This document shows positions 16,924 to 25,237 of a DNA stretch of 64,000 nucleotides, piece by piece. The DNA comes from Nonomuraea fuscirosea (GTDB taxonomy: Bacteria > Actinomycetota > Actinomycetes > Streptosporangiales > Streptosporangiaceae): positions 1 to 64,000 of the forward strand of contig NZ_PVNG01000009.1 in assembly GCF_003001935.1 (NCBI RefSeq), given 5' to 3'. The notes beneath the pieces are model-generated. The model was not told the DNA's origin. It saw nothing but the letters and a program-made list of their open reading frames with translations, and did not search any database. The position numbers were made by a program, and so were the translations under genes. Each line of letters opens with the position of its first letter. Within the stretch, counting starts at the first letter, position 1.

Positions 16924-16946
16924 TGAGATGACTGTCTCATTTGAGA
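16924..16946. promoter_or_regulatory. Candidate TetR-type operator with three half-sites
   Basis: TGAGA-tgactg-TCTCA-tt-TGAGA gives two overlapping inverted repeats, one with a 6-base and one with a 2-base spacer, ending 14 bases before the rraA-like start. The site must overlap the promoter or leader. The operon ends with a TetR-family gene, its likely binding partner. Confidence 0.45.
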
Positions 16947-16959
16947 ATGGAGAGCCATC

Positions 16960-17709
16960 GTGTTCATAGTCGCGCCCACCGACAGCGTGTCCATCGCCCC
17001 GCCCTGGGACCGGGTGCCGGCCGAGGAGATCCGCCGGCTGGGGGAGGTGCCGGCCGCCGACGTCGGTGACGCGCTGGGGCGGATGACCGTCATGGACGGC
17101 GGCATCCGGCTGCTCACCGGGCAGGCCGCGCTCCTGGGGACCGCCCTGACGGTGGACGTGCGGTCGGGGGACAACCTGGCCGTGCATCGGGCGCTCGACG
17201 ACGCGCGGCCGGGCGACGTGCTGGTCGTCAACGGGCACGGGGACGGGACGCGGGCGCTGGTCGGCGACCTCATCGGCGAGATCATGGTGAACGCCGGGGT
17301 CGTCGGCGCGGTGGTCGACGGCGCCATCCGGGACGTCCGGTCGCTGCGGGAGATGGGCCTCGCCGTCTACGCGCGGACGGTCACCCCCGCCGGGCCGTTC
17401 AAGGACGGGCCCGGCGCGATCGGTGTCCCGGTGGCGGTCGGCGGTGTGGTGGTGGAGGCGGGTGACGTGCTGGTCGGTGACGCGGACGGCGTCGTCGTGG
17501 TTCCGCGGCGGCGGGTGAAGGAGGCCGTGGACGCGGTCGGCGAGGTCGTCGGGAAGCAGGAGGCGTTGCGGCGGCGCATCCTGGCCGCGCGTTCCGGCGA
17601 TGCGGCGGGTTGCGGCGATGTGGCAGGCCCACGCGATGTGGCAGGCCCAGGCGCTGCGGCGGGCTCCGGCGATGCGGCGGGTTCCGGTGCTGCGGCGGCG
17701 GGCCGATGA
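16960..17709 (+). CDS. RraA/HMG aldolase-like family protein with repetitive C-terminal tail
   Basis: A 249-residue protein of the RraA-like fold, which includes 4-hydroxy-4-methyl-2-oxoglutarate/oxaloacetate aldolases and RNase E regulator RraA. Diagnostic segments are VPAADVGDALGR, GDVLVVNGHGDGTRALVGDL and VVGAVVDGAIRDVRSLREMGLA. The aldolase-type Arg-Asp in AIRDV is present, so an aldolase or decarboxylase is more likely than an RNase regulator. The last 40 residues are a low-complexity Gly/Ala/Asp tail encoded by imperfect roughly 18-base repeats (about 17590-17705) absent from usual family members. GTG 16960 follows GGAGAG. The stop overlaps the aminotransferase start (ATGA). Confidence 0.85.
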   Translation: MFIVAPTDSVSIAPPWDRVPAEEIRRLGEVPAADVGDALGRMTVMDGGIRLLTGQAALLGTALTVDVRSGDNLAVHRALDDARPGDVLVVNGHGDGTRALVGDLIGEIMVNAGVVGAVVDGAIRDVRSLREMGLAVYARTVTPAGPFKDGPGAIGVPVAVGGVVVEAGDVLVGDADGVVVVPRRRVKEAVDAVGEVVGKQEALRRRILAARSGDAAGCGDVAGPRDVAGPGAAAGSGDAAGSGAAAAGR

Positions 17710-18872
17710 CCGACAGGCCGCCCGCCTTCCGGATCGGGGACCTGCGCCGTCACTCGCGGCGCCCGGCCCTGGCGCCGGCCCCGCCGGGTGCCGTGTCGCT
17801 CGCCATGGGCGAGCCGGACTTCCCGACGCCGCCGCCGGTGGTCGAGGCCGCCGCGGCCGCCCTGCGTGCGGGGCACACGCACTACGCCGATCAGAAGGGT
17901 CTGCCGGCGTTGCGTGCCGCGCTCGCCGCGCGGTTGCCGGGGCGTCCCGGACGGACCTGGACCGCGGACGACATCGTGGTCACCCAGGGCGCCACCGCCG
18001 CGCTGGCGGCCGTCGTGCTCGCGATGATCGGCCCCGGCGACCGGGTGGTCATCCCCGAGCCTGCCTACTCGCTGTACGCCGACCTGGTCGTCTTCGCCGG
18101 GGGCACCGTGGACTACGTTCCGCTCGCTCCCGACCTGCACTGGGACCTCGACGCCCTGGCCGCGGCGCTGCCCGGGGCGGCGATGATGATCTTCTCGAAC
18201 CCGTCGAACCCCACCGGGATCGTGCACCGCGAGCAGGAGCTCAAGGCGCTCGGAGATCTCCTCGACGGCTCGGACGTCCTGGTCGTCAGCGACGAGGCCT
18301 ACCACCGGCTGGTCTATCCGGGGCACGTGATGACGTCGGCGCTGGAGATCGAGTCGCTGCGGGACCGGACGGTGTACGTCCAGACGTTCTCCAAGACGTA
18401 CGCCATGACCGGCTGGCGGGTGGGGTACCTGACCGGGCCGCGCGCGGTGGTGGACGCGGCCGCGCACGTGCACCGGACGTACAACGGCTCGCTGAACACG
18501 GCGGCCCAGCACGCGGCCCTCGCCGCCCTCGACCTGCCGGACGGCGTCGTCGACGCCATGGCCGAGACGTACCGGCAGCGGCGCGAGCTCGTGGTCGCGC
18601 AGCTGTCCGGGGTGCCCGGGCTGCGGCTGACGCCGCCGGAGGGGGCGTTCTACGGGTTCCTCCGCTACGACGCCGCCCTGCCGTCCGAGGTGGTCGCCCG
18701 CGCGCTCGCCGAGCGGAAGGTGCTGGTCAGGGCCGGCATCGAGTACGGGCCCTCGGGCGAGGGGCACCTGCGGATCTCGTTCGCGGCCTCCGAGGACGAC
18801 CTGCGCACCGGGCTGGCCCGCATCGTGCGCCACTTCGGCGATGAGGGATATCCTGCGCCTGCGATTCGATGA
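17706..18872 (+). CDS. Class I/II PLP aminotransferase
   Basis: A 388-residue fold-type I aminotransferase of the aspartate/aromatic type. Motifs include GEPDFPTPPPVVEAA, THYADQKGLPALRAALA, SNPSNPTGIVH, DEAYHRLVY, the Schiff-base lysine in FSKTYAMTGWRVGY, and the substrate-carboxylate arginine in GEGHLRISFA. The start at ATG 17706 overlaps the rraA-like stop, so the pair is coupled. Transamination feeding a 2-oxo acid to the aldolase-like partner is a plausible pathway. The operon ends with a TetR regulator 15 bases downstream. Confidence 0.92.
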   Translation: MTDRPPAFRIGDLRRHSRRPALAPAPPGAVSLAMGEPDFPTPPPVVEAAAAALRAGHTHYADQKGLPALRAALAARLPGRPGRTWTADDIVVTQGATAALAAVVLAMIGPGDRVVIPEPAYSLYADLVVFAGGTVDYVPLAPDLHWDLDALAAALPGAAMMIFSNPSNPTGIVHREQELKALGDLLDGSDVLVVSDEAYHRLVYPGHVMTSALEIESLRDRTVYVQTFSKTYAMTGWRVGYLTGPRAVVDAAAHVHRTYNGSLNTAAQHAALAALDLPDGVVDAMAETYRQRRELVVAQLSGVPGLRLTPPEGAFYGFLRYDAALPSEVVARALAERKVLVRAGIEYGPSGEGHLRISFAASEDDLRTGLARIVRHFGDEGYPAPAIR

Positions 18873-18887
18873 GGGCGGAGGTTGCCG

Positions 18888-19505
18888 GTGACCGGTCAGC
18901 AGGGCGTCCGGCGAGGGGAGGGCAAGCTGCGTAGCGACACCCGCCGCAACCGCCGGCGCCTCCTGGAGGCCGTCGGCGAGCTGGCCAGGGAAGCGCCCGA
19001 CGAGCTCACCATGCAGGCCGTCGCCTCCCGCGCGGAGATCGGCCCGGCCACCGCCTACCGCTACTACTCCACCGTGGACGACGTGCTCGCGGCGTACGTG
19101 CTCAGCGTCGTCGAAGAACTGCGCGACTTCAGCGCGGCGTCGACGGCGGAAGGGCAGCCGCTGTTCGACGCGGTCGTGGACAAGTGGGTGGACCTGCTCG
19201 CCGAGCACGGCCCGGCGCTGGTGCAGCTGCGCTCGCGGCAGGGCTACCTGAAGCGGCTGCACGACGCGAACGACATCATCGTCGCGATGCGGGACGCCTG
19301 GTCGGGGCCGGTGCGCGGGCTGCTCGCCGACCTGGGGCTGCCGGACGAGATGCTCGAGTACGCCCTGTTCCTCAACAACATCATGTACGACCCCCGGGAG
19401 ATCCAGGACCTGCTGCAGGAGACGGAGCTGTCCCGCAGGGAGGTCGTCATCCGGCTGACCGAGGCGTACCGGGGCGCGCTGCGCGGCTGGGCGCGCGCGG
19501 GCTGA
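18888..19505 (+). CDS. TetR family transcriptional regulator
   Basis: A 205-residue regulator. The N-terminal DNA-binding domain reads SDTRRNRRRLLEAVGELA ... TMQAVASRAEIGPATAYRYY, a clear TetR helix-turn-helix, followed by a helical ligand domain. GTG 18888 is chosen because GGAGG ends 7 bases before it; a TTG at 18882 is also in frame. It is third in the rraA-like/aminotransferase operon and probably represses it through the repeats at 16924-16946. Its ligand may be the aminotransferase substrate. Confidence 0.92.
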   Translation: MTGQQGVRRGEGKLRSDTRRNRRRLLEAVGELAREAPDELTMQAVASRAEIGPATAYRYYSTVDDVLAAYVLSVVEELRDFSAASTAEGQPLFDAVVDKWVDLLAEHGPALVQLRSRQGYLKRLHDANDIIVAMRDAWSGPVRGLLADLGLPDEMLEYALFLNNIMYDPREIQDLLQETELSRREVVIRLTEAYRGALRGWARAG

Positions 19506-19541
19506 GCGGGCCGCACGTCGCGATAGGGCACGACTCCCCGT

Positions 19542-19718
19542 CTGGCCGCGGGCTTCCTCGTGGGTTCGGCCGGCCTGCCCGGCACACTGCTGACGGTCGG
19601 CGGGGTGTATCTGCTCGCCACGCTGTGCCCATTGCTCTTCCCGGTCTGGAGGCGGATGGACGGCCCGGCCGCCCCGACGATCGGCAGGACGGAACGGGGT
19701 GGCATGAGGTCTCCCTAA
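19542..19718 (+). pseudogene. C-terminal remnant of an MFS-type transporter
   Basis: About 58 codons, LAAGFLVGSAGLPGTLLTVG then VYLLATLCPLLFPVWRRMDG and ending GMRSP with a TAA at 19716-19718. This is a convincing last membrane helix pair of a major-facilitator exporter, with strong third-position GC, but there is no start and no upstream transporter sequence. The TetR gene ends just before it, so the original neighbour was probably a TetR-controlled efflux pump now almost completely deleted. Confidence 0.6.
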
Positions 19719-19792
19719 ACGCGAAACTAAGTGATACGGTCATCTCAATTCATAGGAATGTCTATGTACTGCCGCCGAAAAGGGGGCCCGCA

Positions 19793-20596
19793 GTGGCCAT
19801 GCGTCAGGTAGAGCACGACCCCGCCGAGACCGTACGGGCAGGTGATCTCGACGTCGGGATCATCGACGACGGCGGCAGCGGGGTGCCGCTCGTGCTCGTT
19901 CACGGTGGTGAGAGCGACCGCACCCAGTACGCCACACTCCGCTCGCACCTCGGCCCGGGGATCCGGGCGATCTCCTACGACCAGCGCGACTCCGGGATCA
20001 CCGTGAACCCGCCGGTCCCGTACACGCTGGGCGACCTCGCCGACGACCTCGCCGACCTGCTGGACGCGCTGAACCTCCAGCGCGCGCACCTGCTCGGCAC
20101 CTCCTTCGGCGGAGCCGTCGTGCAGCACGCCGCGCTGCGGCATCCCGACCGGGTCGCGTCCCTCGTCCTGATCGCGACCACGCCCAGCTTCGCGCTGTGC
20201 CCGCAGCAGGTCGGGGACCTGTTCGACATGTCGCACGACGACCGGCAGCGGGCGGTCAAGGACTTCTTCGTCACCCCGGAGGGCCAGGCCGAACTGCACA
20301 ACCGGGCCGCCCAGACGCTCGCGTACCGTGATCAGGGCAAGGCCGGACGCCGCCACGACGCCGCCCGCCGGCACGAGGTACGCGACCGCCTGGGCGAGAT
20401 CAGCGCACCCACCCTGATCGTGCACGGCACGGCGGACCTGCTGGCTCCCTACTCCGGCGCCCTTCTGATGGAGGAACGGATCCCCGACGCCCGGCTGCGC
20501 CCGATCGAGGACGGCCGGCACGCGATCGCGATGGAGTTCGCGGAGCCGATCGCCGGATATATCCGCGATTTCCTCGGATTGTCAGTTGAGAGGTGA
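19793..20596 (+). CDS. Alpha/beta hydrolase
   Basis: A 267-residue alpha/beta hydrolase. The oxyanion HG is in VLVHGGESDR, the nucleophile elbow is GTSFGGA, the acid is in LIVHGTADLLAP, and the catalytic histidine is in EDGRHAIAMEF, in the expected order. The start is GTG 19793, 7 bases after AAGGGGG; ATG 19799 is possible. The upstream region 19720-19775 is AT-rich and likely carries the promoter. Substrate is unknown; esterase, peptidase or haloperoxidase-type activities all share this pattern. Confidence 0.88.
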   Translation: MAMRQVEHDPAETVRAGDLDVGIIDDGGSGVPLVLVHGGESDRTQYATLRSHLGPGIRAISYDQRDSGITVNPPVPYTLGDLADDLADLLDALNLQRAHLLGTSFGGAVVQHAALRHPDRVASLVLIATTPSFALCPQQVGDLFDMSHDDRQRAVKDFFVTPEGQAELHNRAAQTLAYRDQGKAGRRHDAARRHEVRDRLGEISAPTLIVHGTADLLAPYSGALLMEERIPDARLRPIEDGRHAIAMEFAEPIAGYIRDFLGLSVER

Positions 20597-20691
20597 CGTA
20601 CGGCGGGGATGTACGGAGAGGTCGTACGGGTCGGGTCGCCCCGCGGCCGCGCGACTGTCGCCGTGCCGGCCCGGGAGCAGCGGAGGCAGCA

Positions 20692-21795
20692 GTGACTGAC
20701 ACCGGCCGCGAAGTCGCCGACCGGATGGCCGAGGCGGCCCTGACCTGGCTGGACAGCCTGGACGACGACCAGCGCACGGTGGCGGCCGGACCGCCGCCGG
20801 GCACCGGCGAGGCCGAACGCACCCGCTGGTTCTACACGCCCACCGACCACGGCGGCCTCACCTTCCACCGGCAGCGCCCCGCCCAGCACCGGCTGGTGCT
20901 GCGGCTGGTCGCGAGCGGCCTGTCCGAGGCCGGGTACACCACCGTCGCCACCCTGCTCGGCCTGGAGAACGTGCTCGACCTCGTCGAGGGCTTCTCGGTG
21001 AACTGGGGGCGGGAACGTACTCGCGACCCCGGCATGTACTACCTGCGCGTCTTCGGCGAGCCCGGCGGGCCCCGGCCGTGGGGGTGGCGGTTCGGCGGCC
21101 ACCACGTCTCGCTCAACTACCTCGTCGTGGACGGGCGCGTCGCCGCCACCACGCCGTGCTTCCTGGGCGCGGACCCGGCCGAGTCGCCGCTGCTGGGCGG
21201 CGCGACGCTGCGCCCGCTGGGGGCGGCCGAGGATCTGGCCCGCGACCTGGTCCGCTCGCTGCGCCCCGAGCTCGCCGCCCGCGCGGTGCTGCTGGACCGG
21301 GCCCCTGACGACATCGTGACGGGCAACGACCCCCGGATCGACGACCGCGTGATCCTGCGCAGCGAGCTCTGGCGACCCGGCCCGCACACCCCGGACCGCG
21401 CCGGGAGCCCGGCCACCGGCCTGCACGGCGCGGACCGCGAGGCGGTGGCCCTCAGCCCGTCGCCCAAGGGCGTGCCGGGCGCCGAGCTCGACGCCACGCA
21501 GCGGGAGCTGCTGCGCGCCCTGCTCGGCACCTACCTCGACCGCGTCCCCGACGGGGTGTCCCCGCTGCCCCGCTACGACGAACCGGCGGCGCTGGACGCC
21601 GTCCACCTCGCCTGGGCCGGCTCCACCACGGCGGGGGAGCCGCACTACTACCGCCTGCAAGGGCCGCGGCTGCTGGTCGAGTGGACCAACGTCCAGCGCG
21701 GCGGCAACCACGCCCACGCCGTGTGGCGGGACCCGGAGACCGACTTCGGCGGCGACGTCCTCGCCGCCCACCACGCCTCGTACCACCAGCGCTGA
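20692..21795 (+). CDS. DUF3500 domain protein
   Basis: A 367-residue cytoplasmic protein of the DUF3500 family. Recognisable segments are FYTPTDHGGLTF, MYYLRVFGEPG followed by WGWRFGGHHVSLNYLVVDG, and near the end LVEWTNVQRGGNHAHAVWRD. GTG 20692 is preferred because GGAGG (20682-20686) precedes it closely; an in-frame extension reaches 20593 but reads as non-coding arginine-rich sequence. The family has no firmly established function that I know of. Its last codons form the first copy of a tandem repeat that continues past the stop. Confidence 0.82.
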   Translation: MTDTGREVADRMAEAALTWLDSLDDDQRTVAAGPPPGTGEAERTRWFYTPTDHGGLTFHRQRPAQHRLVLRLVASGLSEAGYTTVATLLGLENVLDLVEGFSVNWGRERTRDPGMYYLRVFGEPGGPRPWGWRFGGHHVSLNYLVVDGRVAATTPCFLGADPAESPLLGGATLRPLGAAEDLARDLVRSLRPELAARAVLLDRAPDDIVTGNDPRIDDRVILRSELWRPGPHTPDRAGSPATGLHGADREAVALSPSPKGVPGAELDATQRELLRALLGTYLDRVPDGVSPLPRYDEPAALDAVHLAWAGSTTAGEPHYYRLQGPRLLVEWTNVQRGGNHAHAVWRDPETDFGGDVLAAHHASYHQR

Positions 21796-21859
21796 CCATC
21801 ACGCCCGTACCACGAGCGCTGACCACCACCCCGTACCACCAGCGATGACCACGGCGCCC
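21780..21859. repeat. Three tandem copies of a 26-27 base unit spanning a stop codon
   Basis: Units begin at 21780, 21807 and 21833, each starting GTACCAC and containing (C/G)AGCG-(C/A)TGACCA. The first unit holds the last codons and the stop of the DUF3500 gene; the following two repeat that end outside the gene. Confidence 0.8.
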
Positions 21860-22014
21860 GCACGCTCGACCGGCCACACCCGGTAGCTCCAGGACCCCGG
21901 CCACAGCACCGGCGCCGGGCCATCGCTTCCGTCCGGCATGCCCGAAATGCGGCACGCCGCGGCCTCCCCTCTCTCCCCCTCGCCTTACTCGTCGGCAACG
22001 AGGAAAGGACGTCC

Positions 22015-23421
22015 ATGAACACGACCCAAGCTCCCCCGGTCGCCGTCGGAAAGGCCGCCGTCGCGGCGCTCGGCCTGCTGGCCACCGCCACCGGGGCCCT
22101 GGAGTCGGTGGTGTCACCGACGCTCCCGCTGCTGCAACGCGAACTGTCGCTGAGCCCCGCCCAAGGGGCGCTGCTCAGCATCGCCCTGCTCATCACCGGC
22201 GCGCTCCTCCTGCCCGTGACCGGCAATCTCGGTGACCGGTACGGCGGGAAGCGGGTCATGACCCGGCTGATGGGGGTGGTCCTGGCCGGCGGCCTGGTCT
22301 CCTCGCTGGCGCCGAACCTGCCGGTGCTGCTGCTCGGCCAGGTGCTGCAGGGCGCGATGGTGGGCGCGCTGCCGCTCTCGTTCATCCTGGTACGCAAGCA
22401 CCTGCCCAAGGGCGACTCCCAGGTGGCCATCGGGGTGGTCAGCGGCTTGTTCGTGGGTGGCGGCATGCTGGGCACGCTCATCGCCGGGCCCATCGCGGAG
22501 GGGCTGTCCCGGCACTGGATGTTCGCGATACCGACGATCGCGATCGCCGTGGCGACCCTGCTCGTGCACCGGCTGATGCCGGACGACCCGCCGGTCCGGT
22601 CGGAGGCCAGGATCGACTGGCCGGGCCTGGCGCTGCTGAGCGGCATCCTGCTGACGCTCATGGTCGTGCTCGCGATCGTGCCCGAGGCCGGCGGCCGGCC
22701 CCTCGAACTGGCCGCCCTCGTCGTGCTCCTGGCCGCCCTCGTGGCCGGGTGGATCTTCGTCGAACGCCGGTCGGCCGCGCCGATGGTCGACCTGCGCCTG
22801 CTCGCCCGGCCGGCGATCTGGAGCTCGTACGCGATCACGTTCGCCGTCTGCCTGGGCACCTCGCTGTCGATGTATCTCGTTCCGCAACTGTTCGCGGTGT
22901 CCGGCGACGGCTACGGCTTCGGGGCCGGCGCCACCGACATCGGCTTCTACCTGCTGCCCGGCGCCGTCGCGGCGGCGGTCAGCGGGCCGGTCGCCGGGAT
23001 CGCGGCGCGGCGGTTCGGCCCGCGGGCCGCGGTCACCGCCGGAGTCGTCGGCCTGATGGCCGCGCTGCTCGCCATGGTGTTCCTGCACGGCGAGGTCTGG
23101 CACCTCGTCGTCGGCAAGGTGCTGGTCGCGCTGGCCAGCGGCGTCTGCGTCACGGCGGTGGTCGTCAAGACCGCGACCACCGTCGATCACACCGACACCG
23201 GCACCGCCACCAGCCTGGTCCTGGTCATCCGCGTGATCGCCTTCGCCGCGGGCGCGCAGATCGGCGGCGCCTTCCTCACCGCCGGAACCCCTGCGGGGTC
23301 GACCGTCCCAGCCGAGTCGGCCTTCGTCGCCGGCTTCGTCATCGGCGGCGCCGTCGCCGCGCTGTCCCTGCTCGCCGTCCGCAAGCTGGACCAAGGGGGT
23401 ACGGGCGCTTCGTCACCGTGA
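22015..23421 (+). CDS. MFS drug/metabolite exporter, DHA2-like
   Basis: A 468-residue transporter with about 14 hydrophobic segments. The loop after helix 2 reads GNLGDRYGGKRVMTR, a form of MFS motif A, and the family motif C-like stretch GVVSGLFVGGGMLGTLIAGP is present in helix 5. GAGGAAAGGACG lies directly upstream of ATG 22015. DHA2 members export drugs, dyes or metabolites with proton exchange. No regulator is adjacent, so the substrate is open. Confidence 0.88.
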   Translation: MNTTQAPPVAVGKAAVAALGLLATATGALESVVSPTLPLLQRELSLSPAQGALLSIALLITGALLLPVTGNLGDRYGGKRVMTRLMGVVLAGGLVSSLAPNLPVLLLGQVLQGAMVGALPLSFILVRKHLPKGDSQVAIGVVSGLFVGGGMLGTLIAGPIAEGLSRHWMFAIPTIAIAVATLLVHRLMPDDPPVRSEARIDWPGLALLSGILLTLMVVLAIVPEAGGRPLELAALVVLLAALVAGWIFVERRSAAPMVDLRLLARPAIWSSYAITFAVCLGTSLSMYLVPQLFAVSGDGYGFGAGATDIGFYLLPGAVAAAVSGPVAGIAARRFGPRAAVTAGVVGLMAALLAMVFLHGEVWHLVVGKVLVALASGVCVTAVVVKTATTVDHTDTGTATSLVLVIRVIAFAAGAQIGGAFLTAGTPAGSTVPAESAFVAGFVIGGAVAALSLLAVRKLDQGGTGASSP

Positions 23422-23567
23422 CAGCGCGGCCCACGAAGTCCATTCCGGCCGAACACGGCTCCCGACCGGCCGGCCCTCTCCGGCGCGCGCCCTGCTCGGG
23501 GCTGTCGTCGGTCATCGCACCCCCGGGCCGGGTGAACATCCAGGCCCGTACGAGGGTGCCGGGCCGG

Positions 23568-24332
23568 TCATCCGGGGTGCGGGGAGCCGAGGTCGTCGTC
23601 GCGGCCGGCCTTCAGGCGCGACCACTGGGCGGCCGGCCGGCCGTCGAGCTGGAACTGGCCCCCCTTAGAGCCCCAGCCCTGCGGCCAGCCCTCCGGCGAG
23701 TCCTGCCACTCCTCCTGCCGCCCGTAGACGGTCAGATCCAGCAGTCCGTACGACGGCGCCATCACCTCGTTGCCCCGGCTGGTGTTCCAGTAGGTCTCGT
23801 ACACCCGGTCACCGTCACGCAGATAGCAGGCCAGGATGCCGAAGTGCCGGCCGGCGATCAGCCGGTCCACGGATTCCTCCGGCACCGAGTACCAGGGGAC
23901 GGGGTAGCCCATGAACTCGCGGTAGCGCGAGACCTCCTCGTACGGCCCTTCGGCCAGGACCGCGTAGCTGACGTCGCGGGAGTGCAGGTAGGCCAGCTCG
24001 GTGACCTGGGAGGTGCTGAAGGTGCAGCCCTCGCACTGCTGCCCGGCGGGATGGCCGGTGTGCCACATGTGGAAGTAGCCGATCAGCTGCGACCGTCCGG
24101 CGAACAGGTCGATCAGCGGCACCGTCCCGTCCGCCCCGATCAGCGGGGTCGTCGGATCGACCTCGACCATCGGCAGGCGGCGGCGGGCGGCGGCGATCGC
24201 GTCACCCTCGCGGGTGTGGGCCTTCTCGCGGATCCGGAGCCGGTCCAGTTCGGTCTGGAACGCGGCCCGGTCGGCGACCGGGGGCTTGGCGGCGTCGCCG
24301 ATCGGTGAAACGTCGGTGGGCTGGTCGGTCAT
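23568..24332 (-). CDS. DUF899 family thioredoxin-like protein
   Basis: A 254-residue protein of the DUF899 family, whose fold resembles AhpC/TSA thioredoxin-like proteins. Visible family features are the N-terminal ELDRLRIREKAHTREGDAIAAARRRLPMVEV, the LIGYFHMWHTG strand, and the paired cysteines QCEGCTF in place of a thioredoxin CxxC. ATG 24332 is chosen because AGAAGGATC lies just upstream; longer frames start inside unlikely sequence. It has no signal peptide. A cytosolic redox role is suggested by fold only. Confidence 0.87.
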   Translation of the reverse strand: MTDQPTDVSPIGDAAKPPVADRAAFQTELDRLRIREKAHTREGDAIAAARRRLPMVEVDPTTPLIGADGTVPLIDLFAGRSQLIGYFHMWHTGHPAGQQCEGCTFSTSQVTELAYLHSRDVSYAVLAEGPYEEVSRYREFMGYPVPWYSVPEESVDRLIAGRHFGILACYLRDGDRVYETYWNTSRGNEVMAPSYGLLDLTVYGRQEEWQDSPEGWPQGWGSKGGQFQLDGRPAAQWSRLKAGRDDDLGSPHPG

Positions 24333-24438
24333 GTCGAGATCCTTCTGTTGGTGGCCGTGGAGAAACGGCCGGTTCCGTACACTTCGCGCCGTCCTTATGG
24401 ACGGCCTCACTCCTGCTACGAACGCCACCGCCCCTCGG

Positions 24439-25098
24439 TCACGCCACACTCGTGGCCACCGGCCGGCGGGCGGTGCGCAGGGTGCTGATGCTGACCGCGA
24501 GCGTCCACAGGCTCCAGACGGCGCCCATGCTGGCGGTGGTGCCCCAGCCCTGCGCGCTGTAGAAGTCGGCGGGGTCGTCCCCGAAGAACAGGGCCGGCAG
24601 GAACGCGAGGTTGATCACGGCCAGGACGTAGGCGGAGCGGCCCACCCAGCGCGGCAGCAGGCCGAGCTTCGTCACGGCGATCCCGAGGGCGATCAGGAAC
24701 AGGCCCATGAGCAGCCGGGAGACGGCGCCCTGCATGAGGTACTGCGCCGCGGCGAACGGCCCCGCCGACGTCGTGTCGAGGTCGTGGTCGACCGAGATCG
24801 CCGCGCCCACCTCCATGGACTGGGGGACGAACACCATCGCCACCCAGAGCACGCCCGCCGTCTGGACGACACCGGCGATCCAGTCGTAGGCCGGATCGAC
24901 GTGGCGGATGAGCTGCCGCATCCCGATGAAGTACACGATGTAGAAGGTGCACCCGGTGATGCCGATGAGGCCGCGGGTGAGGATGTTCCAGTCGGGCGGG
25001 GTCTCGTAGAGGAAGTACAGCGGCACCTGTACGACGATGAAGAGACTGGCGATGATGCCGAACAGGCCGGTGTACCTGCGGATCATGCTTTCGGTCAT
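24439..25098 (-). CDS. DUF4386-like six-helix membrane protein
   Basis: A 219-residue integral membrane protein with about six helices. The N-terminus RRYTGLFGIIASLFIVVQVPL and the ILTRGLIGITGCTFYIVYFI segment resemble DUF4386 proteins. ATG 25098 is preferred, preceded by AGAGGAAC. Downstream it runs toward the DUF899 gene with a 106-base gap. Its function is unknown. Confidence 0.72.
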   Translation of the reverse strand: MTESMIRRYTGLFGIIASLFIVVQVPLYFLYETPPDWNILTRGLIGITGCTFYIVYFIGMRQLIRHVDPAYDWIAGVVQTAGVLWVAMVFVPQSMEVGAAISVDHDLDTTSAGPFAAAQYLMQGAVSRLLMGLFLIALGIAVTKLGLLPRWVGRSAYVLAVINLAFLPALFFGDDPADFYSAQGWGTTASMGAVWSLWTLAVSISTLRTARRPVATSVA

Positions 25099-25237
25099 GA
25101 CGTTCCTCTGATCGTTTCCAGACGGGGGGTGCTCCGGGGCGCGCACGCCGTGCGCACGGCCGTACGTGTGGCCATGCGTGTGGTCATGCGCACGTCCATG
25201 GGTGCGTCGCGTCATCGGACGCGAGTGATGCGGACGC

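Noticed and set aside
17367..19262. Leftward open frame of 631 codons opposite RraA, aminotransferase and TetR
   Set aside because: No motifs and biased shadow composition; the rightward frames have clear PLP and helix-turn-helix motifs.
25120..25205. Repetitive CATGCGTGTGG-like sequence, translated as His/Arg/Gly repeats
   Set aside because: It lies upstream of the preferred start of the DUF4386-like gene and lacks a ribosome site; simple low-complexity DNA rather than a gene or CRISPR.
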